This document shows, piece after piece, positions 10,268 to 11,555 of a stretch of 11,555 bases of DNA. The notes under the pieces are model-generated. The model was not told the DNA's origin and searched no databases. It saw only the letters and a program-made list of their open reading frames with translations. The position numbers and the translations under genes are program-made. The DNA lies in NCBI GenBank assembly GCA_046765875.1, contig JBKPSJ010000066.1:1-11555 (forward strand). Direction: 5' to 3'. Numbering within the stretch: position 1 is the first letter of the stretch; the number at the start of each line of letters is the position of its first letter. The DNA is from DASRHY01 sp046765875 (GTDB lineage Bacteria > Actinomycetota > Actinomycetes > Propionibacteriales > Kribbellaceae).

Positions 10268-11555
10268 GTGGTCGCGCTGTTCTGCTGGTTCGACTTCGGC
10301 TGCTGGGCCGACGTGATCAAAGACGCCATCAACGTGGTCGTCGAGAAGATCATGGAGATCATCTTCAGCCCGGTGATCGACGCGATCGCGGCCGCACTCG
10401 GCCAGATCCTCACCACGATGGCGACGTTCTGGATCGGCGTGGACACCCCGCGGCCCGGTGCCGGCGCGGCCGGCGAGACCGTCGACTGGTTGCAGGGCAA
10501 GTTGCTGTACTTCGTCTTCGTGGCGGCGACGATCTCGTTGATCATCGCCGGGATGCGGATGGCCTGGGAGCATCGCGGCGAGGCGCTGCGTGAGGTGCTG
10601 AAGAGCCTGCTGACGCTGATCGTCGTGATGGGCATGGCCACCGTGGTGGTCGGCGGCCTGAGCATCGCCGGCGACCGCTTCTCCGAGTGCGTGATCAACT
10701 CGTCGATCACCCATGGACTGCCGGACAAGCCGCAGCCCGGTGCCAACGTGCGGCTCAACCCGCCGCCCGCCGGCGGCGCCTTCACCGAGGGCTCCTGCGA
10801 CCGGACCCCGGCCAGTGGCGCGGACTTCGGCCGCAACGTGATGCTGATGTTGTTCGCGGTCACCGTGCACGACGCCGTCACAGCAAGTCCGATGGGCATC
10901 ATCATGGTGATCACGATGGGGGTGCTGGCGATCATCGCCTCCTTACTACAAGTGATGATGATGATCGTCAGGAACGGCATGCTGGTCTTGCTGATGGGCG
11001 TGCTGCCACTGGCGGCCGCGGCGACCAACACCGAGATGGGCAAGGCCTGGTTCAGGCGTTGCATCACGTGGCTGGTCGCGTTCCTGCTGTACAAACCCGT
11101 GGCTGCACTGGTGTATGCGGCGGCCCTGCGGCTGGCCAGCACCGATCCGCTCAAGCCCGCGCTGGCCGACCACAACCTGCAGGCGGCGGCCGAGGCGATC
11201 GTGTCGGCCGTCACCGGCTTCGTGATGATGGTGCTCGCGCTGTTCGCACTACCTGCGCTGATGCGGTTCCTCACCCCGCTGGTCGCCGCGACCGCGGGGT
11301 CGAACCTGATGCCGGCCTGGATCGGCGGAGTCGGCGGCTGGGCCGCGGGGCGAATGGCGAGGTCTGGTGCCAAGGGCGCCGACGCCGGTGGCGATGGGCC
11401 GTCTGGGTCTCGCAACGTACCGCAGACCAGTCCGTCCTCGGGTTCGGCCACCGGTGCCCAGGGCGCCCAGGGTGCGCAGGGGGCACAAGGTGCGACCGGT
11501 GCCGCCGGTGCCAGCGGGAGCGCCGGTGCGGCCGGCAGTGCGGGCAGCGCGGCGG
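10268..11555 (+). CDS. VirB6/TrbL-like paralog 3 with collagen-like tail, C-terminus off window
   Basis: This gene starts at GTG 10268 and is open to the window edge, giving 429 residues so far. GGGAGG (10257-10262) is five bases upstream. Residues 1-57 are an amphipathic region (WADVIKDAINVVVEKIMEII). WLQGKLLYF follows at 74-82, then SLIIAGMRMAWEHRGEALRE, and the signature VRNGMLVLLMGVLPLAAAA, TNTEMGKAWFRRC and YKPVAALVYAAA at 234-286. It differs from its sisters by a longer outer loop (about 138-190) with Cys141 and Cys177, which could form a disulfide, and by a C-terminal extension from about 340. That extension is rich in Gly, Ser and Ala and turns into Gly-x-x triplets. Long hydrophilic C-terminal extensions are known in some VirB6 proteins. 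The full length is unknown. Confidence 0.82.
   Translation, partial: MVALFCWFDFGCWADVIKDAINVVVEKIMEIIFSPVIDAIAAALGQILTTMATFWIGVDTPRPGAGAAGETVDWLQGKLLYFVFVAATISLIIAGMRMAWEHRGEALREVLKSLLTLIVVMGMATVVVGGLSIAGDRFSECVINSSITHGLPDKPQPGANVRLNPPPAGGAFTEGSCDRTPASGADFGRNVMLMLFAVTVHDAVTASPMGIIMVITMGVLAIIASLLQVMMMIVRNGMLVLLMGVLPLAAAATNTEMGKAWFRRCITWLVAFLLYKPVAALVYAAALRLASTDPLKPALADHNLQAAAEAIVSAVTGFVMMVLALFALPALMRFLTPLVAATAGSNLMPAWIGGVGGWAAGRMARSGAKGADAGGDGPSGSRNVPQTSPSSGSATGAQGAQGAQGAQGATGAAGASGSAGAAGSAGSAA
11453..11555 (+). repeat. Gly-x-x (collagen-like) triplet repeat region
   Basis: Residues 396-428 of paralog 3 have Gly at every third place: four GAQ triplets, then GAT, GAA, GAS, GSA, GAA, GSA, GSA. 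At DNA level this is a degenerate 9-bp repeat with varied third positions, so it is kept by protein selection more than by recent slippage. Pro is absent. It continues up to the window edge. Confidence 0.75.

Noticed and set aside
9414..10316. 300-codon plus-strand frame overlapping paralog 2 in another register
   Set aside because: Arg-rich shadow frame. I considered whether it could bypass the TAG at 9538, but it shows none of the VirB6-like signature.
10246..11451. 401-codon minus-strand open frame
   Set aside because: Antisense to paralog 3, which is strongly supported by its homology to two neighbouring genes.
11453..11555. CRISPR-like or satellite array
   Set aside because: The repeat unit is 9 bp, degenerate at third positions and in frame, without spacers. 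It is a protein-level Gly-x-x repeat.

Overview
The window looks like chromosomal DNA of a high-GC actinomycete. Evidence is the strong G/C third-position bias, the actinobacterial order rpsF-ssb-rpsR-rplI, a zinc-type S18, a Gly-rich SSB linker and at least one probably leaderless promoter. A Kribbella- or Nocardioides-like Propionibacteriales host is my guess; nothing in the sequence proves it.

Layout. Bases 1-1659 are minus-strand housekeeping genes: the N-terminus of a Uma2-type nuclease that leaves the window at base 1, endonuclease IV (nfo), and an Lrp/AsnC regulator. The regulator is divergent from an MFS transporter (1754-2989). Their 94-bp gap holds an inverted repeat lying on the transporter's likely -35 element. 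Bases 3110-4805 are the ribosomal/replication operon rpsF, ssb, rpsR, rplI. Its leader folds into the known S6:S18-binding shape, a CCG-containing bulge between a hairpin and a stem that covers the rpsF Shine-Dalgarno. The operon ends at an 11-bp terminator (4831-4855) that also faces a convergent minus-strand pair: a membrane-anchored beta-propeller-like protein (5038-6438) and a 56-residue exported peptide (4871-5041) translationally coupled to it.

From 6653 to the right edge runs a tightly packed plus-strand operon resembling the membrane part of a Gram-positive type IV secretion system (T4SS). It encodes a degenerate P-loop-like protein (DUF6668-like), a two-helix VirB2/TrbC-like protein, a single-pass protein with a large outer domain (VirB8/TcpC-like position), and three tandem VirB6/TrbL-like multispanning proteins. 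The middle VirB6-like gene is interrupted by an in-frame TAG between two parts that together match its neighbours in length. The third gene runs off the window and ends in a collagen-like Gly-x-x tail. No VirB4/VirD4 ATPase, relaxase, integrase or attachment site is visible here, so the machine is partial and its substrate is unknown.

Most worth following up: the TAG-split paralog, the tandem VirB6 triplication with a helical hairpin shared with the VirB2-like protein, the P-loop with Glu in place of Lys, the divergent beta-propeller/peptide pair, and the two RNA structures in the rpsF operon.
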